Positions 9,500 through 18,990 of a stretch of DNA of 64,000 nucleotides are shown here, piece after piece. The stretch lies in NCBI RefSeq assembly GCF_004770475.1, contig NZ_RQHK01000015.1:62001-126000 (forward strand). The letters run 5' to 3'. Origin of the DNA: Leptospira mtsangambouensis (GTDB lineage Bacteria; Spirochaetota; Leptospiria; Leptospirales; Leptospiraceae). The notes below the pieces were generated by a model, which did not search any database, was not told where the DNA came from, and worked only from the letters and a program-made list of their open reading frames with translations. The position numbers and the translations under genes were made by a program. Positions within the stretch are counted from its first letter, which is position 1, and every line of letters begins with the position of its first letter.

Positions 9500-9983
9500 A
9501 TTGAAAGAAAGGCAAGTCAGAAATTCTACATTTACGATCGAAAGGATTTTACCTGCATCTAAGGAGAGAACCTTTGCTGCTTGGGCCAATGCCGATTCCA
9601 AACGAAGGTGGTTTGCTTGCCATGACGATTGGAAAACTGTTGAATTTAGTTTGGACTTTCAAGTTGGCGGAAAAGAAACCAATTTGGTTGTGACACCATC
9701 AGGCAGTCGACATGTATTTGATGGAACTTATTATGACATTATTCCTAACGAAAGAATTGTTTATGCTTTTGGTATGTATGTGGATAACATTCGTATCTCT
9801 GTTTCTTTGGTAACAGTGATTTTTGAGTCCATGATTGAAGGTAGAACAAAGATGATATTTACCGAACAGATTGTACTTTTGCAAAAACCACCAGTAGATG
9901 GATTTTCAACAGAAGAAGAAGTCAATGGCCGCGTAGAAGGAACCAATGCAGGATTCGATCGACTTGTAAAAGAACTATCCTAG
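9477..9983 (+). CDS. SRPBCC (AHSA1-like) domain protein
   Basis: A 168-residue START-like fold protein, the usual partner of this ArsR subtype. Hallmarks are FTIERILPASKERTFAAWAN at about 19-38, the FQVGGKETN turn around 60, and the C-terminal FSTEEEVNGRVEGTNAGFDRL helix. The fold forms a hydrophobic cavity and likely binds a small lipophilic ligand; the substrate is unknown. The ATG lies inside the end of the ArsR gene, so the two are translationally coupled. Confidence 0.85.
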   Translation: MKIPTENKLKERQVRNSTFTIERILPASKERTFAAWANADSKRRWFACHDDWKTVEFSLDFQVGGKETNLVVTPSGSRHVFDGTYYDIIPNERIVYAFGMYVDNIRISVSLVTVIFESMIEGRTKMIFTEQIVLLQKPPVDGFSTEEEVNGRVEGTNAGFDRLVKELS

Positions 9984-10043
9984 GTTCACTAGTGTTGGAA
10001 CCTAGGAATTTTTGAAATGTTCGGACCACAAATTCAAAACGTT

Positions 10044-10415
10044 TCAAACCGGGTATAAAAATTCATAAAAAGTGCCATTGACCAAGGGGACTCTGATATT
10101 CTTTAAATCTCCCTTTTCTTCAGTTTCTAAGTATTGTACAAAAGGTTTTTCTGGTTTATAAAAATATTTTGTCCTAGTTCTTTCTAAAGACTGAAGTGCG
10201 TTTTGTATGTATGTTTCTTTTGGTTCTTTTGAACTGACAAACTGAAAGAGTTGGCGGTTTTTTGCGGAAGCCGGAAGGGAAGACTCCCAACAAATTTCTT
10301 CTTCAATCGAAAGAATCTCTTCATACAATTCCGAATGCTCTGTTGGGCCACCAAGGGTAACCAATTGTAAAGAAAGATCATAATACTCTTCAAGTAAGGA
10401 TTCCATGTATTCCAT
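10044..10415 (-). CDS. Hypothetical protein
   Basis: A 123-residue, acidic, soluble protein that begins with a helical Glu-rich segment (MEYMESLLEEYYDLSLQLVT) and ends in YEFLYPV. No signal peptide, membrane segment or known motif is visible. It stands alone on the minus strand between two plus-strand units. I do not recognise a family; coding status rests on its length and reasonable composition. Confidence 0.5.
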   Translation of the reverse strand: MEYMESLLEEYYDLSLQLVTLGGPTEHSELYEEILSIEEEICWESSLPASAKNRQLFQFVSSKEPKETYIQNALQSLERTRTKYFYKPEKPFVQYLETEEKGDLKNIRVPLVNGTFYEFLYPV

Positions 10416-10559
10416 ATTCTCTTTTAACCTCTAATCATTAAGATACCAGTCCCCTGGGACAAACTAAGCTAGGAGTCGAAAAAAATGAAAATAAGGAAGG
10501 GATTCAACCTGATTCTAAAACTCAAATAGATAGAATCGAATCCCAGAGGAGATCAATTT

Positions 10560-10715
10560 TTGCAAACGGTAGCGTTGACAGTTCGAAAATTACCGATTTA
10601 TGTATGGCTTTGGACTATCGGATATGTGATAAGTACGAACTGTTCTTCTGAATCAAAGGAGAATGAACCGAAATTTTCAGAAAAATATTCTTTTGCCAAA
10701 AATTTGAGTGATTGA
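10560..10715 (+). CDS. Small predicted lipoprotein, TTG start
   Basis: A 51-residue gene: TTG at 10560 lies 8 nt after a good GGAG ribosome-binding site. The product has a short basic N-terminus (VRK), a hydrophobic stretch LPIYVWLWTIGYVI and the lipobox-like ISTNC, then a charged 23-residue tail. This reads as a complete signal peptide plus a tiny mature lipopeptide. It ends 37 bp before the chemoreceptor gene on the same strand, so the two may be co-transcribed. The alternative is the surviving 5' end of a larger lipoprotein gene. Function unknown. Confidence 0.5.
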   Translation: MQTVALTVRKLPIYVWLWTIGYVISTNCSSESKENEPKFSEKYSFAKNLSD

Positions 10716-10752
10716 AGGAAAGAATCCAAATACATATAGATAAAAATTCTAT

Positions 10753-12543
10753 ATGACAAATTCTAGTTCCATGTCTCAAACCTCTCTCCAAGAAAAGATT
10801 AACAAAAGTAAGGTGATCGGAATCAAAGGCCAACTGATGTTATTTATATTTTTGATTCTTTCGACAGTACTTTCCTGTATTTTTTATATTTCTTATACAA
10901 CTGCAAAAGACCAGGTATTGAATGTGGGGGAAGAGATGTTTACCAACGTTCTCAAAGATGCAGTTGGGTTGGTGGATGCTTTAAACGAAAGAGTAAAGGC
11001 TGGTGATATGACCTTGGAAGAGGCTCAGGAAATGGCGAAAACATACATTGTTGGTCCTAAGATGCCAGATGGAAACCGAGATATATCCAAAACAAAAATG
11101 TCGACAAACGATTATATGTATCTTTGGGGAATTACACCTGAAGGGATTGCAACCATGCATCCATTTAATCTCGAAGGTGTTAATATTTGGGACTACCAAA
11201 TCCAAGGTAAGTACACAGTGAGAGATACTTGGGGGAATCCAAAAGCAACAGGATATCCATTACGTGAAATTTGGCAAAACCCTGGAGAACCCATTTACAC
11301 TTTTATGGCCTACCAAGCTTACTATAAACCATGGAACTGGGTGATTGGTGCAGGCGGTAGAGAACAGATTATTTACGAAAGAAGATTACGTGGAATGCAA
11401 GGTATCTTTCTCCTCAGCGCAATCATAAGTTTAACATTTTCTATGTTGTTATCATATTTTTTAGCATCTTTTATTTCGAAACGAATTCAGAAAATTAAAT
11501 TCGTGGTAGAAAAAGCAAGTCAAGGAGACCTTCGAGAAAAAGTTGATTTGAGTTTTAAAGATGAGTTCGGAATTCTCGGTGATGATTTTAATATCATGGC
11601 AGCTAACTTAAGAGAAATGATGAAACATGTTTCCAATTCATCAACTAAGGTTGCTGAATCTGCAAAAGAAATGTATATGAGTGCTGAAAATTCTTCTGCT
11701 GTTGCCGGTGATATTGCAAAATCCATTAAACAAGTTGCTGTCAATACAGAATCACAACTAGTCGCCTTCACAGAAAACAAACGAGGGATGCTTGAAAATT
11801 CTCAAGCAGTCGCAAAAATTGCAGAGTCTACTGCAACTGTTTCTGATTTGGCAAGTGAAGTTTTGGAAAAAGTTCAAGATGGAAGGAATGTGATTGGAAC
11901 TACCATTAAACAGATGTCAGTTGTAAATTCTTCTGTCAGTGGGATTTCGAATAGTATTCATGTTTTAGGTGAAAATTCAAAAGCGATTGGTCAAATTGTA
12001 GAAACGATTAATCAAATCGCGAGCCAAACGAATTTACTTGCTCTGAATGCTGCCATTGAAGCGGCCAGAGCCGGAGACCAAGGGCGAGGTTTTGCTGTGG
12101 TTGCTGATGAGGTTCGAAAGTTGGCAGAACGATCTGAGTATGCAACCAAACAAATTAGTGTTTTGATTGGTGAGATTCAAAACAATACAAGTTCTGCTGT
12201 TGCGATGATGGAGAATGGTGCAAGAGAAGTGGAACAAGGTGTTTCTATGGTCAATGAAGTGGGACAAACATTTGAAAGAATTGCAGGTTCCATTGAAAAG
12301 GTAACTGATGAAATGCAGGGTGTTTCTGCTACTACAGAAGAAATCTCGGCAAGTACGGAAGAGTTAAATGCATCGACAGAACAATTGGCACAAATTTCTA
12401 ACGGAATTTCTGATAGCACACAAGCCATCGCCGCTTCTTCAGAAGAACAACTTGCATCATCTGAAGAAGTAACGGAAGCGGCCAATAACTTAGGGGTTCT
12501 TGCCGAAGACTTAAAAGCAGAAATTGATAAGTTTAAGATTTAA
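10753..12543 (+). CDS. Methyl-accepting chemotaxis protein with Cache sensor domain
   Basis: A 596-residue chemoreceptor. Order: short cytoplasmic N-terminus, transmembrane helix at about 26-46, periplasmic single-Cache domain (about 50-210, with [26 protein letters not shown] and [14 protein letters not shown]), second membrane helix at about 216-238, HAMP domain (about 240-292), and a long coiled-coil signalling domain. The highly conserved hairpin tip [20 protein letters not shown] lies near residue 421-440. It would couple ligand binding to the flagellar CheA/CheW pathway. The Cache features fit sensing of small organic acids, but the ligand cannot be read from sequence. Confidence 0.95.
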   Translation: MTNSSSMSQTSLQEKINKSKVIGIKGQLMLFIFLILSTVLSCIFYISYTTAKDQVLNVGEEMFTNVLKDAVGLVDALNERVKAGDMTLEEAQEMAKTYIVGPKMPDGNRDISKTKMSTNDYMYLWGITPEGIATMHPFNLEGVNIWDYQIQGKYTVRDTWGNPKATGYPLREIWQNPGEPIYTFMAYQAYYKPWNWVIGAGGREQIIYERRLRGMQGIFLLSAIISLTFSMLLSYFLASFISKRIQKIKFVVEKASQGDLREKVDLSFKDEFGILGDDFNIMAANLREMMKHVSNSSTKVAESAKEMYMSAENSSAVAGDIAKSIKQVAVNTESQLVAFTENKRGMLENSQAVAKIAESTATVSDLASEVLEKVQDGRNVIGTTIKQMSVVNSSVSGISNSIHVLGENSKAIGQIVETINQIASQTNLLALNAAIEAARAGDQGRGFAVVADEVRKLAERSEYATKQISVLIGEIQNNTSSAVAMMENGAREVEQGVSMVNEVGQTFERIAGSIEKVTDEMQGVSATTEEISASTEELNASTEQLAQISNGISDSTQAIAASSEEQLASSEEVTEAANNLGVLAEDLKAEIDKFKI

Positions 12544-12553
12544 CACTTAAAGA

Positions 12554-13234
12554 TTAACCTTCTAAGTATTTCATAAAACTAGCAGATGCTTTCAGTTTTT
12601 CCATAAGAACTTTGAGGATAGCGATTAAATCTTTTTCTTTGTGTTCAAAGAAGCGGATGATTTGTAGAATTTCCCAAACTTCTTTTCCGACTTCCATGGT
12701 TTTTTTGACCATAGGAGGAGGATTTTTTAGATAAAGATTTTCCCCTGCAGCGTTGACCTTCACAATCATTTCTGCAAGGTTAGTCGGGATTTTTGCAATG
12801 TCTGTGACGTATTTCCAGTTATAACTAAGTCCTGTTAGGAGGGGATTGTCTAACCCATTAAATTCAGTTCTTGGATCATTTTTGTAAATGACGATGGGTT
12901 TTCCAACGGCAAAGGATATGCCTGTTTCAGAAATAGAACCATCATCAGCTGGTCTTCCATTCATGTTGAATACAGTTGCACTGCATCTTTCAACAACTTG
13001 ATAAACATCCATTGCGAACACTGCTTTTTGCACAAAAATCATAATATCTCTAAAGATTTCGCCCGAAATGATAGGTGTGTTGACCATTGCCATGACTTTG
13101 GCTACTTCGATTCCGTCCCTTTGCGGAAGGTACGTTTTGTATCCTGCGCTTTCTAGGCTTGCGGCAATACTTGCCATTGTGTTCAGTTCTTCTGGACTAA
13201 ACATCGGGCCAGAACAATAAATATATTCGCTCAT
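12554..13234 (-). CDS. Nucleoside 2-deoxyribosyltransferase-like protein
   Basis: A 226-residue protein with the deoxyribosyltransferase fold: N-terminal YIYCSGPMFSPEE loop, YKTYLPQRDG strand, then the catalytic region NGRPADDGSISETGISFAVGKP (roughly residues 91-112), whose Glu is the presumed nucleophile, followed by IVIYKND. The family swaps bases on deoxynucleosides or cleaves their glycosidic bond. The last 60 residues form a charged helical extension not needed for catalysis. It is convergent with the chemoreceptor gene, with 10 bp between the stops. Confidence 0.75.
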   Translation of the reverse strand: MSEYIYCSGPMFSPEELNTMASIAASLESAGYKTYLPQRDGIEVAKVMAMVNTPIISGEIFRDIMIFVQKAVFAMDVYQVVERCSATVFNMNGRPADDGSISETGISFAVGKPIVIYKNDPRTEFNGLDNPLLTGLSYNWKYVTDIAKIPTNLAEMIVKVNAAGENLYLKNPPPMVKKTMEVGKEVWEILQIIRFFEHKEKDLIAILKVLMEKLKASASFMKYLEG

Positions 13235-13342
13235 AATATCCTCTCATTCATAGGAAATGAATTAGGAGAGATTTTGAATGTCTAAGAAATTAAAGCATCT
13301 CAAATTTCATTAAGATTAAAAAAAGTTAGATGTTTGGTGAGA

Positions 13343-16300
13343 TCAGAGGTCAACAACTACGAGTGTTATGTCGTCATCTGGAACAGTTTTTCCGCAAAAT
13401 TCTTTGATTTGTTCTAAAAGTCCATCTGCAAATAGATCGGCTGAACTGTCTCTAGAATTTTCAATTATATAATGGCTGAGTCGCTCATCACCAAACATCT
13501 CTCCTGCGAGATTTCTTGCTTCGGAGATTCCGTCTGTATATAAAATGACTCGGTCACCGACAGCAAAAGGAATGTCCAAAATTTCATCAGGGATCTCTGG
13601 AAAACATCCGAGAATTCTTCCTTTGGGGCGAACCATCTCTACTTTATTAGTTTTTCTTCTATAAAATGCTACGGGAGGATGGCCGGCACTTGCATAAAGG
13701 ATTCTTTTGTTTTCTAAATCAAAAAATAAATAACAAGCCGTAACAAATTGTTTATGAATTGAATCCAGTAGTAACTTGTTGATTCTTTTTAAAACCTCGT
13801 TTGGTTTTTTAGAAACATGTTTCTGTAAGTTAAATGCCATCTTAAACATTGCTGCTACAATGGCGGCTGGTATCCCATGACCTGATACATCGGCAATCAC
13901 AACACCTAAACTATATTCGTCGGGCGTGTGAAAGTCGTAATAATCCCCACCAATCGAAGTCATTGGATTGTATCTTGATACAATGGTTGCCCTTCCACCA
14001 GTTGGTGGATGTAAGGGAAGGGAAGAGTCTTGGATTTTTTTTGCTAATTTTAATTCAGCTTTGATACTTAAATAATCTTCTTTTTCTTCAACCGCAGATT
14101 TTAAAAGGATCAACGTGTTGACCCTTGCTAGAAGTTCTCTTTTGTCAAAAGGTTTTCCTAAGTAATCATTGGCACCGGCTTCCAATCCAGAAAGTACATC
14201 TTCAATTCTATTTTTTGCCGTTAACATAAGAATTGGCATTTCATACATCGAATAAGATTCTCTCAATATTTTGCAGACTTGGTAACCACTCATTTTTGGC
14301 ATCATGATGTCTAACAATACCAAGTCTGGTTTGATTTCATTTGCTACATTGATCGCTGTTTGACCATCTAACACTGGTACAACGTGAAATCCAGAGCCAC
14401 TAAGTTGAATTTTTAAGACTTCTAAATTGATTGGATCATCGTCGACAGCAAGGATGGTGAGATTTCTATTTAAATCTTTCGACAGATTTGAACTAAGTTC
14501 CATCCTTTCAATATATGCTTGTTCCACGATGAAATTTCCCCGTAAGTCTTCTGTAGACATCCAAATATGGGCACCGTCTGCATTTGAGTTTTGAGGAAAT
14601 TGAAATTCTGTTTGGCCATTCGCAAGAGGCAATGTGAATCGAAATACAGATCCTTTGCCTAGTTCTGATTCAACAGAAATAGTTCCTGTATGTAATTCTA
14701 CCAAGTTTTTCGTGATGGAAAGACCAAGGCCCACTCCACCAAAATTTCGCGAAATACTAGCATCTGCTTGGGCGAAGGGCGAAAAAATTTTATTTTGGTC
14801 TTCTTTTGTGAGACCAATTCCTGTATCGATAACAGAAATTTCTAAATAGTCAACCAAGCCATTGTTAATTGTTCTGACGGTTATTCGGATACTTCCAGAT
14901 TCTGTGAATTTGATAGCATTACCAATTAAGTTAAAGAGGATTTGTTGGATTCTACTTTCATCTCCATAGACTAAAGGAGTGTTATCAGGAATTTCGGTGA
15001 TGAGAGTGATTCCTTTTTCTCTGGCAGTACGTTCGAGTAACCCCATCGTTATTTCAACAGTAGGTTGGATGGCGAGTGTGATTGGAAAAAGATTAAACCT
15101 TCGATTTTTCATCATCGAAAAATCAAGAAGGTCATTAACTAAATTAGAAAGTCTTTTTGCAGACGATATGATGAAGCCTAAGTTTTTAGCGACTCCATTG
15201 CTGACTGTACCCATCGTTCCTTCGATGAGAGATTCGGTAATTCCAATGATTCCGTTAAGTGGAGTTCGGAGTTCATGTGAAGTATTGGATAAAAACTCAT
15301 TTTTCATTTTATCTAATGAAATTAGTTCTTCATTTTTCTTTTCTAACTCACTTTTTAATTGGTTAGTTACTTCATAAAGTTTTGCGAAACGAATTGATAA
15401 TGCAAATGACAAACTTAAGGTGTAAAATAAAAATCCTTCAGAAAGAGATCGATCTAGGATTGAAACAAAGATTTGAAGATAACTTAAAACAGAGAAGATC
15501 GCAGTAATCCCAAGTCCGATTTGTCCAATTAAAATAATAAAAGCACCTGGTTGTTTGTTCCGAACTGCTTTGATAGTGAAGACAAAAATAAAAAGAAGTT
15601 CTATAAGTGAAAGGATATCATTTGCATTCAAAGTATACTTAGAGTAAATATCCATGATAAATGGATGAAATGTAAAAAAGGAGACGATGGAGAGGATTGA
15701 ATGAAACCAAAGAACTCCCTTTATCAACTTTGATGGTTTTTGTCCTGAAAAATCAAAAAAGAAAAGAGTCCCAAATATACCCATTAGGTTTAACGCAGGA
15801 TGAAAAATGAAATGGTTGAACCAAAAATTATCCCAAATAAAATACGGGAGTGATAAGTTTCCGAAAGTTGCAAGTCCCGCAAGGATTGCAAAAATGAAAT
15901 AAATTAAATAAGCCCGTTCTCTGCGACTACGTAACCAAAGAATCAAACAATAAATTGCAGAGTATAAAAAAGCAAAACAGATTGCAGAATTCCACATGAT
16001 GTATTTGTAGAATTTGCCTTGGATGAGATCTGACTCGCCTATATAAAATTCAGAATTTACAAACCCACCCCAACCTACATCATCTGCCACTCGCACGGCA
16101 ATGGTGTTTTCTCCTTCATAATTGATGATATCGGATGGGATTGTATAGACACTGATTCTACTGCTTTTTTTAACCAATTCACCGGATTCGGAAATCAAAC
16201 CGGTTCGACCAACAAGAACTCCATTAATGTAAATTTCATTGGCATCAGCAATGATAGGAGTGAGGATACTTATCTTTTGGTTTTTAAATGATTTCGAAAC

Positions 16301-16570
16301 TTGGAAGGATTGCCTATACCATCCTATTTGAAAACCGGACAGACCTGAATTATTCCATTGGGCAGGAACAGACAGTTCGCCCCAGTGGGTATCGGGAAAT
16401 TCTTTTTGGGCTTGGGTTATGTCATCTTTAGGGTTGAATCTCCATTGGCCGGCTAATTTCGCCAGTTCTTTAGGGTTGTTCAATTGAAAGTTGGTAAGAT
16501 TGGGACTTGCATGGAGAGGAAGTAGGGCGATAAGAGAACAATAAATCGCAAATAGATAACGAATTTTCAT
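13343..16570 (-). CDS. Hybrid sensor: 7TMR-DISM, histidine kinase, receiver and PP2C phosphatase
   Basis: A 1075-residue signalling protein. Order: signal peptide (1-21); periplasmic 7TMR-DISM extracellular jelly-roll domain (about 30-175); seven membrane helices (about 190-395); coiled coil; HisKA with phosphorylatable His432 (FLSNTSHELRTPLNG); HATPase with GIGLTKEDQNKIFSPF and GGVGLGLSI; receiver domain with acceptor Asp754 (LLDIMMPKMSG) and Lys in MLTAKN; and a C-terminal SpoIIE/PP2C serine phosphatase (about 840-1075) with IGGDYYDF, IADVSGHGIPAA and the terminal DDDITLVVV. It senses at the cell surface and has both phosphorelay and Ser/Thr phosphatase output, as in stress-signalling partner-switch systems. 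No anti-sigma partner is next to it. Confidence 0.93.
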   Translation of the reverse strand: MKIRYLFAIYCSLIALLPLHASPNLTNFQLNNPKELAKLAGQWRFNPKDDITQAQKEFPDTHWGELSVPAQWNNSGLSGFQIGWYRQSFQVSKSFKNQKISILTPIIADANEIYINGVLVGRTGLISESGELVKKSSRISVYTIPSDIINYEGENTIAVRVADDVGWGGFVNSEFYIGESDLIQGKFYKYIMWNSAICFAFLYSAIYCLILWLRSRRERAYLIYFIFAILAGLATFGNLSLPYFIWDNFWFNHFIFHPALNLMGIFGTLFFFDFSGQKPSKLIKGVLWFHSILSIVSFFTFHPFIMDIYSKYTLNANDILSLIELLFIFVFTIKAVRNKQPGAFIILIGQIGLGITAIFSVLSYLQIFVSILDRSLSEGFLFYTLSLSFALSIRFAKLYEVTNQLKSELEKKNEELISLDKMKNEFLSNTSHELRTPLNGIIGITESLIEGTMGTVSNGVAKNLGFIISSAKRLSNLVNDLLDFSMMKNRRFNLFPITLAIQPTVEITMGLLERTAREKGITLITEIPDNTPLVYGDESRIQQILFNLIGNAIKFTESGSIRITVRTINNGLVDYLEISVIDTGIGLTKEDQNKIFSPFAQADASISRNFGGVGLGLSITKNLVELHTGTISVESELGKGSVFRFTLPLANGQTEFQFPQNSNADGAHIWMSTEDLRGNFIVEQAYIERMELSSNLSKDLNRNLTILAVDDDPINLEVLKIQLSGSGFHVVPVLDGQTAINVANEIKPDLVLLDIMMPKMSGYQVCKILRESYSMYEMPILMLTAKNRIEDVLSGLEAGANDYLGKPFDKRELLARVNTLILLKSAVEEKEDYLSIKAELKLAKKIQDSSLPLHPPTGGRATIVSRYNPMTSIGGDYYDFHTPDEYSLGVVIADVSGHGIPAAIVAAMFKMAFNLQKHVSKKPNEVLKRINKLLLDSIHKQFVTACYLFFDLENKRILYASAGHPPVAFYRRKTNKVEMVRPKGRILGCFPEIPDEILDIPFAVGDRVILYTDGISEARNLAGEMFGDERLSHYIIENSRDSSADLFADGLLEQIKEFCGKTVPDDDITLVVVDL

Positions 16571-16876
16571 TACAAATCCAAAGAAAAGGACTCTGCCTTT
16601 TACATAATTAGCCTGGATAGCGGAATTTAACCAAGAACAAAAGGGTTTTGTTTTTAAGAAAACATGTGAAGTGGAATCAAAATAAAAACGAACAGCATGA
16701 TTTTACTCGTGATATAACTTAAGTCAAAATGCTACAAAAGTAACTAAAACCAGAAGTGAGCAATAACGAAATATAGGTGTTTTTCTTCGTATAACGGGCA
16801 GAAGTTTTTCTATTTACAACTCTACCACAAGTGATTTGATAGCCCAATCATTCTTAAGTTAAAAAAAGGAACTCTT
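16571..16876. other. Divergent intergenic region
   Basis: This 306-bp region separates the minus-strand hybrid sensor gene from a plus-strand lipoprotein gene and must contain both promoters. It is AT-rich. Apart from the ribosome-binding site AAAGGA before 16877, I see no clear repeat or small gene. Confidence 0.5.
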
Positions 16877-17587
16877 ATGAAATTTAACAAGTTATTCCCG
16901 TTGATGATTTTAATCTTCATCGCAGTTGGATGTAAATCTATCCCTACACAAAATCCCGCAGCAAAAGACAGCTCAGTTTTGGCTGTTGAAGTAAGCGTAA
17001 AACAATTTTTAGGAAGTAAATCTGCTTCACGTGTTCATGTTGTACGTGTTGATAAAAAAGTAAATCCTGGCCAGACTTTAATTACAAAAACTCCGGTCAT
17101 TGCATCTAACTGGTCAGATCGTGGAGTTATTTATTATTTAAACGTTGAACCAGGTGAGTATGTAGTTGTCGCTTTTGAATACGAAGTTGAACAACAAGCA
17201 CAACAAACTTCTTCTACTACTAGTGGTAACGTAACAGTGACTACTTCTTCCGGTGGTGGTAAAACTATTTTTACAGTGATTACTAATAAAGAAACAGCAG
17301 AAAAATCTAAAACAAAAGTAGCTGCTGGTCAATTAGCATATATGGGAAGTTTCCTTGTTGATACAAACAAAGATTTTGCAGAAGCAGATGAAATTCAAAA
17401 GCATTACGCAAATATTTTAAAACCAGGAATGTTGGAAAAAACAGGATTATTCGGTAATTTTTTCAGCGTAGATTTACTTGGAACACTTGTTTCTTTTACA
17501 AAAGATGAAGAAAAGATAAAAGAATTCAAAGAAGATTCTAAAAAATCTTTTGCAGAAACTCCTTGGAGTTATCTAACAGAAAAATAA
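16877..17587 (+). CDS. Predicted lipoprotein of unknown function
   Basis: A 236-residue protein with a classical lipoprotein signal peptide: basic MKFNK, hydrophobic core and lipobox AVGC at about residue 19. The mature part has a beta-rich region (about 30-150) containing a Thr/Ser/Gly low-complexity stretch (QQTSSTTSGNVTVTTSSGGG), then a Lys/Glu-rich C-terminal helix region. No catalytic motif is visible. A strong AAAAAAAGGAA ribosome-binding site precedes the ATG. A stable hairpin just after the stop marks the end of the transcript. Confidence 0.75.
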   Translation: MKFNKLFPLMILIFIAVGCKSIPTQNPAAKDSSVLAVEVSVKQFLGSKSASRVHVVRVDKKVNPGQTLITKTPVIASNWSDRGVIYYLNVEPGEYVVVAFEYEVEQQAQQTSSTTSGNVTVTTSSGGGKTIFTVITNKETAEKSKTKVAAGQLAYMGSFLVDTNKDFAEADEIQKHYANILKPGMLEKTGLFGNFFSVDLLGTLVSFTKDEEKIKEFKEDSKKSFAETPWSYLTEK

Positions 17588-17596
17588 TTTCGAATT

Positions 17597-17631
17597 CGTA
17601 TGTTTGGCAAATTGATTTTGTCAAACATACG
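17597..17631 (+). terminator. Strong hairpin after the lipoprotein gene
   Basis: CGTATGTTTG (17597-17606) and CAAACATACG (17622-17631) are perfect 10-bp arms, with further pairing inside the 15-nt loop. The hairpin begins 9 bp past the lipoprotein stop codon and covers the first in-frame ATG of the next reading frame, so that ATG is unlikely to be its start. Only short T runs follow. Confidence 0.65.
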
Positions 17632-17659
17632 ATTGTTTATCAATTCATACTGGAAATAT

Positions 17660-18946
17660 ATGTTCAAAACTCGTAGATCCCGCCTTTGGCTTTTCTTACT
17701 GATCGGACTCGTCGTTTTATCTTTTTTAAGACCGAAGGATGAAGGTTCCGCTTATCAAGAATATTTTTTTGCCCTAAACCAAGAGTTGAAATCTAATGGT
17801 TTTGGAAAACCGGTTGTACTTTTGGACTTAGATCGGTTGGATGAAAATTTATCTACACTTTCGAAAAACATACCACCACCTTTACACTATCGTATTGTTG
17901 TAAAGTCACTTCCATCTTTGGATCTCCTCCGTTATATTACTAAAGCAACAAACACAAATCGTCTTATGGTTTTTCACTCAGGTGACCTGGTGATGTTACT
18001 AGGCAATCCTGAGTTTTCTTCCTTCGATATCCTTCTTGGAAAACCGATGCCAGTGCGTGCATTAGAAGATATTTATCAAAAAACAAAAGTTGATCGATTC
18101 CAAAAAATTCACTGGTTGGTTGATACAGAAACAAGGATGAAGCAATACTTGGAGTTTTCAAAATCAAAGAATATAAAACTCAACCTTGTTTTGGAGATTG
18201 ATATTGGCCTTCACAGGGGTGGATTTGTGAATCCAAAGGAAACAAATCAAATTCTTTCTATCTTTCAAAACCATCAGAAATACTTAGAGTTTGGTGGATT
18301 TATGGGATACGAGCCACATGTCGCCTCCGTTCCAAATCTATTAGGTGATAAGAATGAGGCGATAGAAAAAGAGATAGGATACTCATTGAAAAAATATGAA
18401 AGATTCGTTCAATCTGGTAAAGAATCATTTCCATCTTTGTTTGCAAAAGAATTACTTTTGAATGGTGGAGGAAGTAAAACGTATCGATTTTATCAAAAAA
18501 ATCAAAATGTGGTCAATGATGTATCTGTTGGTTCCGCACTCGTGATGCCGACAGATTTTGATGTGAGTACACTTGTAGAACACAAACCTGCGTTTTTTAT
18601 TGCAGCTCCTGTTTTGAAACGATTGGAAGGAACCACGATACCCTTTTTAGAATCCATTTCATTTTTATTTCCTTTGTGGAATCCTAACTTACAGGTGACT
18701 TATTTTATTTATGGAGGTGCTTATCTTGCAAAAAAAGAATCTCCCCAAGGACTTTTTGACAATAGCCTTTATGGTGTTAGTACAAACCAAGGGATCTTAA
18801 ACGGAAGTTTGGCGACTGGCTTAAAACCAGATGACTATGTTTTTTTTCGTCCCACCCAAAGTGAAAAAGTAATGGCTGAAATGGGCGAAGTGGTTCTTTT
18901 ACGAAAGGGAAAAATCATTGGAACTTGGAAGTGTTTTATCAATTAG
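17660..18946 (+). CDS. D-threonine aldolase/alanine racemase-like PLP enzyme, membrane-anchored
   Basis: A 428-residue fold-III PLP-dependent protein of the DSD1/D-threonine aldolase type. After a basic N-terminus and one hydrophobic helix (about WLFLLIGLVVLSFL, residues 9-22) comes the TIM barrel: PVVLLDLDRLDEN, the probable PLP lysine in YRIVVKSLPS, then LVLEIDIGLHRGGF, LEFGGFMGYEPH and GGGSKTYRF. The C-terminal beta domain contains YGVSTNQG and the metal-site-like region KPDDYVFFRPTQSE. The frame opens at 17600, but that start lies in a terminator hairpin, so ATG 17660 is chosen. Substrate (a D-hydroxy amino acid is typical) is not certain. The anchor suggests action at the membrane. Confidence 0.75.
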   Translation: MFKTRRSRLWLFLLIGLVVLSFLRPKDEGSAYQEYFFALNQELKSNGFGKPVVLLDLDRLDENLSTLSKNIPPPLHYRIVVKSLPSLDLLRYITKATNTNRLMVFHSGDLVMLLGNPEFSSFDILLGKPMPVRALEDIYQKTKVDRFQKIHWLVDTETRMKQYLEFSKSKNIKLNLVLEIDIGLHRGGFVNPKETNQILSIFQNHQKYLEFGGFMGYEPHVASVPNLLGDKNEAIEKEIGYSLKKYERFVQSGKESFPSLFAKELLLNGGGSKTYRFYQKNQNVVNDVSVGSALVMPTDFDVSTLVEHKPAFFIAAPVLKRLEGTTIPFLESISFLFPLWNPNLQVTYFIYGGAYLAKKESPQGLFDNSLYGVSTNQGILNGSLATGLKPDDYVFFRPTQSEKVMAEMGEVVLLRKGKIIGTWKCFIN

Positions 18947-18970
18947 TATGCCAACGGTTGGCATACTAAT
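18942..18970. terminator. 29-bp perfect palindrome between convergent genes
   Basis: ATTAGTATGCCAAC (18942-18955) and its exact reverse complement (18957-18970) flank one central base. It overlaps the stop codon of the aldolase-like gene and lies 20 bp before the end of the convergent esterase gene, so a two-way terminator is the simplest reading. It lacks a U tract on either side. Confidence 0.5.
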
Positions 18971-18990
18971 GAGTAATGTAAGGTTTAGCT

